48,041 nucleotides of DNA from a virus. The stretch is taken from the IMG/VR virus record IMGVR_UViG_3300046355_000078, positions 1 through 48,041 of that record, one strand, 5' to 3'. This document shows, in pieces, positions 31,320-39,348 of the stretch. Made by a program: the position numbers and the translations under genes. The stretch's first letter is position 1; every line of letters starts with the position of its first letter. The notes below the pieces were generated by a model, which was given only the letters and a program-made list of their open reading frames with translations, ran no database searches and was not told the origin of the DNA.

Positions 31320-31863
31320 TGTTTAAATAATTTATTGCGTTCTTCAAAAATTCTACACTGTCATCAAACTGACCTAATCCTTTGTTACACTTTCCACATA
31401 GAATACCTCTAACCTTTCCAGTTGCATGATCATGATCAATATGAATCTCAGAACTTAACTCTCTATTACATATTGCACATTGATTGTTTTGATCATCAAC
31501 CATCTGATTAAACTGTTCTTTTGTTATTCCGTATCTCTTAAATCTACCTGTACTCTTTGCGTAGTTCTTGAATCTTTCTTTTGAACAACTTTTACAAACA
31601 GATGTTTTTCCAGACTTATTGTTATAGTATTCTGAGTCAGGTTTGTGTTGTTTACAATCAATACAACATCTTTGATTATTCTTATCATACAAAACCATTC
31701 CTAAACCTCCTGCATTCAACGAATTAGAGCAAGATTTACAAGCATGATTGTATTTCTTAGCTTTATAAAAATAAGATTTACTTGCAAATTCTCTATCTTT
31801 TTTACAGATTGGACAGGCTAATTTGTAAGTAATTTTACTCAAGGCTTCTAGTCCTAAATCCAT
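31312..31863 (-). CDS. Recombination endonuclease VII-like (HNH) protein
   Basis: 183 residues. N-terminal CPICK zinc-finger-like segment, a CKSC pair, CCIDCKQHKP and CKSC again, then YGITKEQFNQMVDDQNNQCA and the core HIDHDHATGKVRGILCGKCN, the endonuclease VII (PF02945) signature with the catalytic HxDH. Such free-standing genes are often homing endonucleases. Residues 2-12 (DLGLEALSKIT) copy the start of the ribonucleotide reductase nearby. Promoter and terminator upstream are at 31896-31932. Confidence 0.88.
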   Translation of the reverse strand: MDLGLEALSKITYKLACPICKKDREFASKSYFYKAKKYNHACKSCSNSLNAGGLGMVLYDKNNQRCCIDCKQHKPDSEYYNNKSGKTSVCKSCSKERFKNYAKSTGRFKRYGITKEQFNQMVDDQNNQCAICNRELSSEIHIDHDHATGKVRGILCGKCNKGLGQFDDSVEFLKNAINYLNNE

Positions 31864-31895
31864 ATAGTTGATTATTTTAAATGTTGAAAATTAAA

Positions 31896-31921
31896 GGGCT
31901 ACAAATGTAACTTTGTAGCCC
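31896..31921 (-). terminator. Terminator hairpin that contains a promoter -7 box
   Basis: Stem GGGCTACAAA (31896-31905) pairs with TTTGTAGCCC (31912-31921) around TGTAAC. Read leftward it is followed by TTTAATTTTC, an intrinsic terminator for the operon ending at 31952. The lower arm also encodes TACATTTG (31909-31902). Confidence 0.65.
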
Positions 31922-31932
31922 CCAATAAACAA
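31902..31932 (-). promoter_or_regulatory. Promoter for the endonuclease VII-like gene, nested in a terminator
   Basis: TTG at 31932-31930, 20 bp, TACATTTG at 31909-31902, on the minus strand. Full consensus. Transcripts should begin near 31896 and reach the ATG at 31863 after about 33 bases. Confidence 0.6.
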
Positions 31933-31951
31933 TCAATTGCAAAAATTAAGT

Positions 31952-32359
31952 TTAACTATTTTCCTTATCAATAACTGATTCAGTTAGTTTTTCCTCAAGC
32001 ATCTCCATTGCGGTGTATACTGCATCTCTTTCAGCATCTTTTCTACGTGCAGAAGTTGTACCACCCATCTCTCCATTGACTATAGGAACAAACTGTCCTG
32101 TCATTGGTAGATCATACATAAAAGTCATTTCAATAATGATGTTATGCTCATCAAAGAAATAAAACAATGATGCTGGGTTTGCCTTAATGACTGCTACAAT
32201 AGTGTCATCAATATGGGTAGAACCGTGCTCTCTTATCATCTGCTTGAATTCCTCAGTGGCGTCACTTGTGTTATCAATTGACTCTTCTAACTTATTTGTG
32301 TAATGTATTCTTAATGCATCTAATACATTAGGATACTGTTGTAACTCCTCTAGTGTCAT
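31952..32359 (-). CDS. Hypothetical protein
   Basis: 135 residues, MTLEELQQYPNVLDALRIHY. N-terminal helical, central strands (SLFYFFDEHNIIIEMTF) and an acidic end. It could be a small regulator, but no family is recognised. Its start overlaps the upstream gene stop (ATGA). Its stop is followed by the terminator at 31896. Confidence 0.55.
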   Translation of the reverse strand: MTLEELQQYPNVLDALRIHYTNKLEESIDNTSDATEEFKQMIREHGSTHIDDTIVAVIKANPASLFYFFDEHNIIIEMTFMYDLPMTGQFVPIVNGEMGGTTSARRKDAERDAVYTAMEMLEEKLTESVIDKENS

Positions 32360-32913
32360 ATTAATTCTTGTTGTTTAATTGTTGTTAAATTTAATGTTTC
32401 ATTCTCTATTTCAAAACCATCCCATACTTCCATTTCATCATCGAACTCTATACCGAGTCTGTCTTCCCAGTACTGACGCAAGTCTTCAGCCTTCCTAAAG
32501 ATTTTGTGCTGCAAAGCTACCTGATCTTTGTGTAGACCATTCTTTAGTATCTTTAAGACCTTGGGGAATAACTCTTGAAATTCTTTGGAAGTTTTAGAAT
32601 ATTTACCCTGCTTAATAAGAATGAAATCAGCTTTCCATTTGTTGTCTAGTTTATAAACAACCACTACAAAACCATCTTCATAATCATAATCATCAAGCAG
32701 AGACTTAGTTCTTATAGCCTCACTGTCTAAGAACTCTCTAAATTTATCCAGGTTGTCTGGTTTAAACAGGAGATATACAGCATTTTTATACTGTACATCT
32801 CTTCTGTCATCACTCAAATATCCATTTAGATACCCGTTGTCCTTAAGTTTATCTCGATTAATCTTAAGAGTAGGTACAATGAATATACTTGTTATTGTTT
32901 TTCTTAACTCCAT
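32356..32913 (-). CDS. Hypothetical protein
   Basis: 185 residues, MELRKTITSIFIVPTLKINR. Beta strands early (AVYLLFKP, FVVVVYKLDNKWKADFILI) and a helical second half with KILKNGLHKDQVALQHKIFR. It sits between a PD-(D/E)XK nuclease and another unknown; function not recognised. Confidence 0.55.
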   Translation of the reverse strand: MELRKTITSIFIVPTLKINRDKLKDNGYLNGYLSDDRRDVQYKNAVYLLFKPDNLDKFREFLDSEAIRTKSLLDDYDYEDGFVVVVYKLDNKWKADFILIKQGKYSKTSKEFQELFPKVLKILKNGLHKDQVALQHKIFRKAEDLRQYWEDRLGIEFDDEMEVWDGFEIENETLNLTTIKQQELI

Positions 32914-32914
32914 A

Positions 32915-33961
32915 TTATCCTTTAACGTTTACAATACCACCACTTAAATAATTGTTTCGAGATATATTCCATTTGTCATTTGCAATGGCCCACTTCAAGT
33001 TGTCAATAGTTTCTAACACGCCAGGATACTTATATCCCTTAAGTTCGAAACCATCTCTAGCATTTGTCATGTCTTCTGTATCTAGTGTATAGATGAGAGG
33101 ACTAAGATAGTTAGTACTATCGCAGACAATGAACATAGGATATTCAACTTTGTATCCTAGATCTACTAGCTCTTTGAAATGATAATGTGCAGCATGCCAA
33201 TACAAGAATGCTTGGATGTATGCTCTTCTATAAAGATAATATTCTTTGAAGAAACCTTCAACACTCCATGTACATTTAAGATCATACACTTGAATAATTT
33301 TATTCTCATGATCTACAATCACCTTATCCATCATACTCTTGAATAGATGACCATGTACTGTATAACCTTCTACCTGTAATTGGTTATGTACATCAATCTT
33401 GGCAGTCCTGGTTTGATTAACAATAGATGCAGTGATAGGATTGTTTTGCAACTCTTCTACAATGCGCTCAGCATTAGTTACATCTCTTACAGATACAACT
33501 GTCAAACCCTTGGTTCTCACCTCACGTATTTCTTGATAGTACACTTCAGCCTCAGAGCCCATGAACTTCTTCATGACAGCTTCGTACGCAATCTTGTATC
33601 CTGAATCAGCATATGCATCTCTAGATATCTCTTCAAACGTACGTGATACTTCACCAAACTCATCTGTAGCCTCTTTTGTATGTTTGTACAAAGCTTCTAC
33701 AAATTTCAACATACCCTCTGTTGGAGTAGTCTCGCACACAGATGGAAAGAACTTGTCATCAAACAATTCTGGTTCCATCAACTTAGTCTCAACAATTCTA
33801 CCCATAGTGGCAGCTTTTGTTTCATCATCTTCAATCTTCTCTCCAAGTACATATCTACGATAGTACTTCTTGCGGTCCATTGAAAACTCTTTTAGACTAG
33901 AAGAGCTATCCATTAGGATAGCTCGGTAACTTGCTTCTGTTCTATTCGGTCCCTTTATCAT
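32915..33961 (-). CDS. PD-(D/E)XK superfamily exonuclease-like protein (RecE/DUF3799-like)
   Basis: 348 residues. N-terminal SYRAILMDSSSSLKEFSMDR is the entry helix of RecE/Cas4-like nucleases; the core is MMDKVIVD and IIQVYDLKCTW (Asp, then Asp-x-Lys of the D-(D/E)-x-K motif), with YRRAYIQAFLYWHA as the quaternary helix. These enzymes resect DNA ends to feed annealing or recombination, fitting RecA and the Sak4-like ATPase here. Overlaps the gene upstream by 20 bp. Confidence 0.8.
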   Translation of the reverse strand: MIKGPNRTEASYRAILMDSSSSLKEFSMDRKKYYRRYVLGEKIEDDETKAATMGRIVETKLMEPELFDDKFFPSVCETTPTEGMLKFVEALYKHTKEATDEFGEVSRTFEEISRDAYADSGYKIAYEAVMKKFMGSEAEVYYQEIREVRTKGLTVVSVRDVTNAERIVEELQNNPITASIVNQTRTAKIDVHNQLQVEGYTVHGHLFKSMMDKVIVDHENKIIQVYDLKCTWSVEGFFKEYYLYRRAYIQAFLYWHAAHYHFKELVDLGYKVEYPMFIVCDSTNYLSPLIYTLDTEDMTNARDGFELKGYKYPGVLETIDNLKWAIANDKWNISRNNYLSGGIVNVKG

Positions 33962-34196
33962 TTTGTAATTCTATAAATGAGTTAACTATTTCTTCATGCA
34001 TTCTTCTTACTTCCATTGGTACTTGCTTGAACCACCATCTCACCTCTATCTCATACTCTCTACCTTGTTCATCACGTCCTCTTGGATTAATCAACCAGAA
34101 GTTATGTGTCTTACCATCAAACTCTACTGATCCTTCATGCCACACCTCTGTAAACGAGGGTGTTCTATTAATCGATACTTGCACTTTCTTTTCCAT
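33942..34196 (-). CDS. Hypothetical small protein
   Basis: 84 residues, MEKKVQVSINRTPSFTEVWH, strongly basic and aromatic in the middle (YEIEVRWWFKQVPMEVRRMH). Not recognised. Shares one base with the stop of the upstream gene. Confidence 0.5.
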   Translation of the reverse strand: MEKKVQVSINRTPSFTEVWHEGSVEFDGKTHNFWLINPRGRDEQGREYEIEVRWWFKQVPMEVRRMHEEIVNSFIELQNDKGTE

Positions 34197-34330
34197 TATT
34201 CTTCTTCTATACGTAAAACAATACCAGCTTTAAAATTAGCAGCTGCTTCTTGTGATGATTTAGCTTGTACATACATCCACTCTTTATCTTCTCTTCCATG
34301 AGGAAGATATATTACTCTAAACTTTTTCAT
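34196..34330 (-). CDS. Tiny hypothetical protein
   Basis: 44 residues, MKKFRVIYLPHGREDKEWMY, then QAKSSQEAAANFKAGIVLRI. Looks like a small DUF-type fold with strand, turn, helix, strand. It starts inside the HNH gene upstream (14 bp overlap) and ends on the start codon of the next gene. Confidence 0.5.
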   Translation of the reverse strand: MKKFRVIYLPHGREDKEWMYVQAKSSQEAAANFKAGIVLRIEEE

Positions 34331-34724
34331 TTCTTTCTGATTTTGTTTTGAAATTGTGACACGATTCGCATAATACTTGTAAATTATCTACTTCACAAAA
34401 CAGCCTCTCAATGAAATCAGGCAGGTTTTGTGCAGATTTAAGACTTCCTGCTGGGCAAATATGATCCACATTAATCTTCTTATCAGGAAACCAATTCTTA
34501 CAATGGTTGCACTGGTATTCAAACTTCTGTCTCTTTAAAGGTCCTTTGTATGGACGCCTTGCATTAGCCTTGGCTTCAGAGATAGGCTTCCAATATCTTG
34601 ACTTCTGTCTTAATGCACTTCTAATAAAGGACCAAAACGCTGATTCTGTCATAGTTCCAGAGTTCCTTGTTTTAGGAACCCTGGATCTTTTTACTGGTAT
34701 CTTTCTTACTATTCTCTTAGCCAT
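34317..34724 (-). CDS. HNH endonuclease
   Basis: 135 residues. Lys/Arg-rich N-terminus, then QCNHCKNWF, INVDHICPAG and a final CESCHN, the C-x2-C...DH...C-x2-CH pattern of HNH nucleases. Its own promoter lies at 34743-34750. It could be a homing nuclease or act in packaging; not distinguishable. Confidence 0.85.
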   Translation of the reverse strand: MAKRIVRKIPVKRSRVPKTRNSGTMTESAFWSFIRSALRQKSRYWKPISEAKANARRPYKGPLKRQKFEYQCNHCKNWFPDKKINVDHICPAGSLKSAQNLPDFIERLFCEVDNLQVLCESCHNFKTKSERNEKV

Positions 34725-34742
34725 AAGGTGTTATATATGTCA

Positions 34743-34750
34743 CAAATATA
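34743..34750 (-). promoter_or_regulatory. Promoter -7 box for the HNH endonuclease
   Basis: TATATTTG on the minus strand (34750-34743), 18 bases before the ATG at 34724. A TTG lies 24 bp upstream, slightly longer than usual. Confidence 0.5.
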
Positions 34751-34769
34751 CATAGAATTGTAACACTTA

Positions 34770-36209
34770 TTACACAATGACTACTCTACCACCAATTACT
34801 TGCTTCATATCTTCAAGACTAGAGATGATATTCTGCACAGTTTGAGGATTGATAGTAGGGAAGTTGAAGTTGTACTTCTTAGCCTCAGCTGCGAATCCTT
34901 CTTTAACCTTCTCTGCTAAACCCTCAAGCTCCTTGATAGCATAAGAATCATCCAACTGCATAGTATCAAAGTCTAGATCATGCAATATAGATGTAGCCTC
35001 ATCACGTGGTACAGTCATGATTGGTAAATACTCATAACATCTACCCTTATGCTGACCAATACCTACTACCTTCATAGGATTGATTAACACTAACATAGAC
35101 TGATCACCACATCCTACATAATGAATCTGATCTGCAGTGAAGTGTAAACCTGCTGCTGCACAATCCTGTGTAGACCAGTTACACTCTTCCATAGGCATGC
35201 TAACAGGAACACCTACACGAATGTCAAACGTCTTAGTCCAATCATCTGTAAAGCGATTCTCTGCACGATTAGGTAGGTCAAGATACAACTCTGTCAAGTC
35301 ACCAATGAATTCACCATGTTCTTTCTCAACAACATCATTGTATCCACCTTCTCCATCACATGTTGGACATCCGCAATCCTCGTCATCACAATTCTCACCA
35401 TAGCAATAACTACACTCTACCCACTCCTCAGTTGTCAAATCGTCCTCATGCACAAGCTTGTACTGACCATTCTCTAGATATACATCATAGTCATGGGGAC
35501 TCTTCTTCCATACAGCTTTCACCTTGTTGTAGCTGTTGCTTACAAAGTGTACAAGTTCTGCACCACCATGTAATGTAACTACGTTACGCAATGCAACAAA
35601 GAAACCTTGCTTAGTGATTCTGAAGCTATTGTCTTTCAAGAAACGGAATAGCTCATCAGCTACCTCAGCACGTGGATTTAAACAACACCACATCCAGAAA
35701 CGCTTCAAGCCTTCCCAACGCTCATTGACGTCTGAAAAAGGTCCTTCTTCATAATTAGCTAGAAGAATGAACTCTTCAATCAATAATTGAGGCATGCTAC
35801 GATCAATACCTATCATATACAAAGCACCTTCGCGCTCCTCAAACTCATCTGGAGCAAACTCAAGAAGAGTTTTGATACCTGCAGTCAATGCTGCGTTACG
35901 TTTAACTTCTTCCTCAAACTTACGCTTCTCTTGCAAACCTTCAGAAGAACTACATACAGTAAACAACTCAATCTCACTCTTTGCTTCACGAGCAAGATTA
36001 AAGTGATCGATTGTAGCTGGGTGCTTACTGATGATATTACCATCGTTCAAGATGACAGTTAGTACATCATTAACAAACTTGATGTTTGCATAAGGCTTAC
36101 CGCTGCTCTTGATAACATCATTAGATGTTACGACATCATTTATCATGTCTAACACTGCCTTATCACGATCTAATAAGGACTTAAAGAACTCTAAACTTGA
36201 ATTGTTCAT
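34770..36209 (-). CDS. rIIB-like protein with inserted zinc-knuckle region
   Basis: 479 residues. N-terminal segment SNDVIKSSGKPYANIKFVND and the phrase HPATIDHFNLAREA resemble rIIB; the partner rIIA-like gene is directly upstream. Around residue 265-290 comes ECSYCYGENCDDEDCGCPTC, a CxxC-rich DnaJ-like knuckle not present in T4 rIIB, which is about 312 residues. I chose ATG 36209 (MNNSSLEF) over 36266. A hairpin at 36227-36262 would fall in the leader. The rII role in phage exclusion or membrane association is established only for T4. Confidence 0.6.
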   Translation of the reverse strand: MNNSSLEFFKSLLDRDKAVLDMINDVVTSNDVIKSSGKPYANIKFVNDVLTVILNDGNIISKHPATIDHFNLAREAKSEIELFTVCSSSEGLQEKRKFEEEVKRNAALTAGIKTLLEFAPDEFEEREGALYMIGIDRSMPQLLIEEFILLANYEEGPFSDVNERWEGLKRFWMWCCLNPRAEVADELFRFLKDNSFRITKQGFFVALRNVVTLHGGAELVHFVSNSYNKVKAVWKKSPHDYDVYLENGQYKLVHEDDLTTEEWVECSYCYGENCDDEDCGCPTCDGEGGYNDVVEKEHGEFIGDLTELYLDLPNRAENRFTDDWTKTFDIRVGVPVSMPMEECNWSTQDCAAAGLHFTADQIHYVGCGDQSMLVLINPMKVVGIGQHKGRCYEYLPIMTVPRDEATSILHDLDFDTMQLDDSYAIKELEGLAEKVKEGFAAEAKKYNFNFPTINPQTVQNIISSLEDMKQVIGGRVVIV

Positions 36210-36226
36210 TTTGTGATTGTTTATAA

Positions 36227-36262
36227 GAATGTCCAGTAAATTACACAATAAACTGGACATTC
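36227..36262 (-). promoter_or_regulatory. Leader hairpin before the rIIB-like gene
   Basis: GAATGTCCAGT (36227-36237) pairs with ACTGGACATTC (36252-36262), 11 bp with a 14-base loop. Read leftward it is followed by TTATAAACAATC, not a clear U-tract. It may be an attenuator, RNase processing site or weak terminator. Confidence 0.4.
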
Positions 36263-36301
36263 TCAAGTTGAAAATACTATTTAACTAATTGATAATCAGA
36301 A

Positions 36302-38620
36302 CTATGCAGCCTCATCTAAAACTTCCACCACCTCTGGTTTTACCTCTGTGGTGATGTTGTAATTAGGCTTACCCATACGTGCTTTCTTGTAACGACACAT
36401 ATCTTTAAGAACAGTTATCATTGGGTCTACATTAACGCCAGGATAAGTTTTCATGTGATATGCAATTGTTTCTATAAATGGAAACTTTGTAACAAGCTTA
36501 TCTACTTTTAACAACAATGGATATAGTTCTACATCATACTTGTTATTCTCTGAAGCAAACTTATCAATATTGAACGTTTCACATGTAGTTGATGTAGCAT
36601 AATCATTATGATATAGCTTTTTAAATCTAACTAATGTATCCACATCTTTTGTAAGTTCAGGTAACACTTCTCTCATTCCTGGTTTAGCATTAAACGTAGC
36701 ATCATAAACACCCATCATCTTCTTGATAAGTCTTGCTATAACTACACGTCTGAATGGTTTGTTATCACCTTTCAAGAATGTTTCTAGGCTCATAAAGTTA
36801 TGAAGATTGTACATCTCCAACACTTTAATTTCTCTATCAGACATAATTACCAAATTAACATGGTTCTTAAACATACCAAATAGATAATCTAACACTGGAC
36901 GATCAGACTCCTTACCATAAACAGTCAAACTCTTTCTTGTGTGAAGAGTTTTACCACTTAGTATGATAGGTGTAAACTTAGCATTGGATCCTGTATAACG
37001 TTCAGGAGTCTCAGCTATCTTACAATTGACATCACCTTTCTCTTTTACGCCACCATTTTTAGAAGCTTTAGGCTTAGGTTTGTAGTTCTTAGCTTTATCA
37101 GCAGCAATCCATGCTTCTGGTATCTCAATAGCATCAAGATCAATAAACTCTTCAACTATCTTATTGACACAAGATTGAAACTCTGTAATGATCGCTCGCC
37201 ACTGCGTCTTAGGATAGTTGTACAACTTCAATAAATCAAAGTAGGAAGACATATCTGGACTACCAAGAATTGTATTTCTCTTTGCTTTATCTTTAGAGAA
37301 TAAAGTGAAGTCTGTAACCTTCTTGACAAACTTTACAGATTTACCTTTCCATATCTCTTTAATGTAACGACGTTTACGATCACCAAATACACCAGTGAAT
37401 ATAGCAAGCTGAGCACTTGATCTATTTCTACTAATGTTAACTTGCTTATCCCAATGACCTCTAGTTTCAGATAGTCTACTTCTGTAACTATTAAGTTCAT
37501 ACTTTGCTTCATACTCAAACATCATATAGTCTTTAACTTTGAAAAGACTTTCTGCTGTGAAATATGTACATCCTATCAACGTTGGTTTACGCATTGGAAT
37601 CGTAGCATGCTTCAAGATTTCAGTAACTTCCATATCATCACCATTGTGGTTCTTGATATATCTAGCACTTGAACTAAAATACTCAATAGCTGTACGTACA
37701 TCGTCTGTATCTACAATAGTTTCATTGTATTTAGCCATGAATACATTAGCTACAGTTGCAATCTTAGCAAGGATGATCTGCTTAGCTTCCTGAGTGTATC
37801 TCAATGCCTCTCTGTTAGGAGTTGGAAATATACCATCTGTAAGACTAAACTTAAGACCAAGGCGTACATCGATACGTTTGATACCAAGCTTGTCAAAGTC
37901 TAATGGATAGTAAACGTTATCAAGACATACATGCAGATTGTGATCTGGACATAATTCAGACTTCTGATAGTGCTCACTTCTGAAGATGGTGAACTGGTTG
38001 TTCATATCATCAACATCAAAGTATACGCTTTCAAAATATGCTAGCTGCTCTTTAATCTTAGTCTTGAAGTCATAGCTATCTGACCACTTAACAGGGATGG
38101 TAATCTTGATGCCATTACTCTTATCAGTAGGTCCTTCATGTAACAAGTCGATAGAATTTACATCTTCTCCTTCGTACATCATATACTTACGTTCCACACC
38201 ATTCTTACGTGCTGTAAAATAAAAGCTAGATGCGTAAGCTAATGGAGCCTTAAAACCAAGGCCCATCATACCTAATTCTGTAGTGCTATTACGCTTTGTA
38301 CTCTTACCATACTTACTGATAATGTTTTCTACATCATCAGCATCTAAGCCTGTACCAAAGTCCTCAACAGAGAACTCATAGTTATTAGATACCTTAGTGA
38401 GCTTAACAATAATAGGTGTATCAACACCAGCCCTACGATGTGAGTCTAGTGCATTACTAGCACACTCGCGTATTGTTGAACCAATAGCATCTGAATAAAG
38501 ATTCTTACTTAACATCTGCATCAATACTTGTGCAGAGTCTAAGTCTAACGACATACCAATAGTAGCTTGTGTACTATTGACTTCATGTATTAAAGATTGT
38601 GTTTGTTTTTCTAAGATCAT
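36302..38620 (-). CDS. rIIA-like GHKL ATPase
   Basis: 772 residues. GHKL ATP-binding motifs: TIRECASNALDSHRRAG (N-box), VEDFGTGLD (G1) and TELGMMGLGFKAPLAY (G2 and lid). This is the HSP90-like N-domain of T4 rIIA. The rest of the protein is not recognised. I chose ATG 38620 (MILEKQTQ) over an in-frame ATG at 38656, because it is preceded by the leader ACTAGAAATC that is also found at 42256. An 11 bp gap separates it from the UDG-like gene. Confidence 0.8.
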   Translation of the reverse strand: MILEKQTQSLIHEVNSTQATIGMSLDLDSAQVLMQMLSKNLYSDAIGSTIRECASNALDSHRRAGVDTPIIVKLTKVSNNYEFSVEDFGTGLDADDVENIISKYGKSTKRNSTTELGMMGLGFKAPLAYASSFYFTARKNGVERKYMMYEGEDVNSIDLLHEGPTDKSNGIKITIPVKWSDSYDFKTKIKEQLAYFESVYFDVDDMNNQFTIFRSEHYQKSELCPDHNLHVCLDNVYYPLDFDKLGIKRIDVRLGLKFSLTDGIFPTPNREALRYTQEAKQIILAKIATVANVFMAKYNETIVDTDDVRTAIEYFSSSARYIKNHNGDDMEVTEILKHATIPMRKPTLIGCTYFTAESLFKVKDYMMFEYEAKYELNSYRSRLSETRGHWDKQVNISRNRSSAQLAIFTGVFGDRKRRYIKEIWKGKSVKFVKKVTDFTLFSKDKAKRNTILGSPDMSSYFDLLKLYNYPKTQWRAIITEFQSCVNKIVEEFIDLDAIEIPEAWIAADKAKNYKPKPKASKNGGVKEKGDVNCKIAETPERYTGSNAKFTPIILSGKTLHTRKSLTVYGKESDRPVLDYLFGMFKNHVNLVIMSDREIKVLEMYNLHNFMSLETFLKGDNKPFRRVVIARLIKKMMGVYDATFNAKPGMREVLPELTKDVDTLVRFKKLYHNDYATSTTCETFNIDKFASENNKYDVELYPLLLKVDKLVTKFPFIETIAYHMKTYPGVNVDPMITVLKDMCRYKKARMGKPNYNITTEVKPEVVEVLDEAA

Positions 38621-38631
38621 GATTTCTAGTT

Positions 38632-39348
38632 TTAAATGTCTATTTTCTTTAGCCAATCAATAGTGTAACCGTTGTTCTCCTTGATTAGCATGTTAACTTT
38701 TGTAAATACTCCCTCTGTACTCCAATCACCATTCCTATAAGAAGCTGAAGCTGGATGACTAATTGGAAACTGCCAATCAAATCCTGTTAGATACTTTCTA
38801 ACCTTTGATGCTTCTTTACCTAAGAATATTGTAGGAATTCCTGAAAATGCAAATATGTTAGTGAATAGATAATCATTAAATGAATCCCATAATTCTAAAT
38901 GAGCTCCTGCTTTATTGATTTCTGTTGTTAACGCTGCATTATACATGAGCACTCCCTGGTGTGCTAGATAGCTGACATCTGGATCCTTAGCTCTATCAAG
39001 AGCAAACCCATTGTACAATTCTCTTTCTATACCACCATAAAACTGCTCCAAGCTTGGCTGTAATGCACCTGTTGTGCTACAGCCCATCAGTAGACCGTCG
39101 GCTACTGGAACTCCACTCCTTAGTACATGATAAGGACACATGCCTACAATGATAACCTTCACTTCATTAAGGGGTGTTTCTTTAAAGCATCTAAACACAT
39201 CATGAGAGAAAGGGACAATCATCTTGCCCCTTTTACTCTCTGATTTTAAATGTGCATAGATCTTATCGCACTCCTCGCTTTCAATGAATGGTCTCATCTT
39301 GTCATGCCAACTCTCATGAAACATGTCTTTGAAATTGTCCCAAATCAT
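38632..39348 (-). CDS. Uracil-DNA glycosylase homologue with altered active site
   Basis: 238 residues, family 1 UNG fold. VIIVGMCPYH stands where UNG has VxxxGQDPYH: Gln is Met70 and the catalytic Asp is Cys71. VLMYNAALTTEI (UNG: LLLNxxLTV) and HPASASYRNG (UNG: HPSPLSxxRG) keep the His and Asn but change the leucine loop. Uracil excision is therefore doubtful. It might bind DNA or uracil without cutting, or act in replication. It overlaps the DUF932 gene by 4 bp and the phage also has a dUTPase. Confidence 0.85.
   Translation of the reverse strand: MIWDNFKDMFHESWHDKMRPFIESEECDKIYAHLKSESKRGKMIVPFSHDVFRCFKETPLNEVKVIIVGMCPYHVLRSGVPVADGLLMGCSTTGALQPSLEQFYGGIERELYNGFALDRAKDPDVSYLAHQGVLMYNAALTTEINKAGAHLELWDSFNDYLFTNIFAFSGIPTIFLGKEASKVRKYLTGFDWQFPISHPASASYRNGDWSTEGVFTKVNMLIKENNGYTIDWLKKIDI

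Noticed and set aside
34743-34774. Fully consensus promoter for the HNH gene
   Set aside because: The -7 box is good but the TTG is 24 bp away, so only the -7 box was listed.
36227-36262. Standard intrinsic terminator
   Set aside because: Stem is long but no U-tract follows on either strand; listed as a leader hairpin only.
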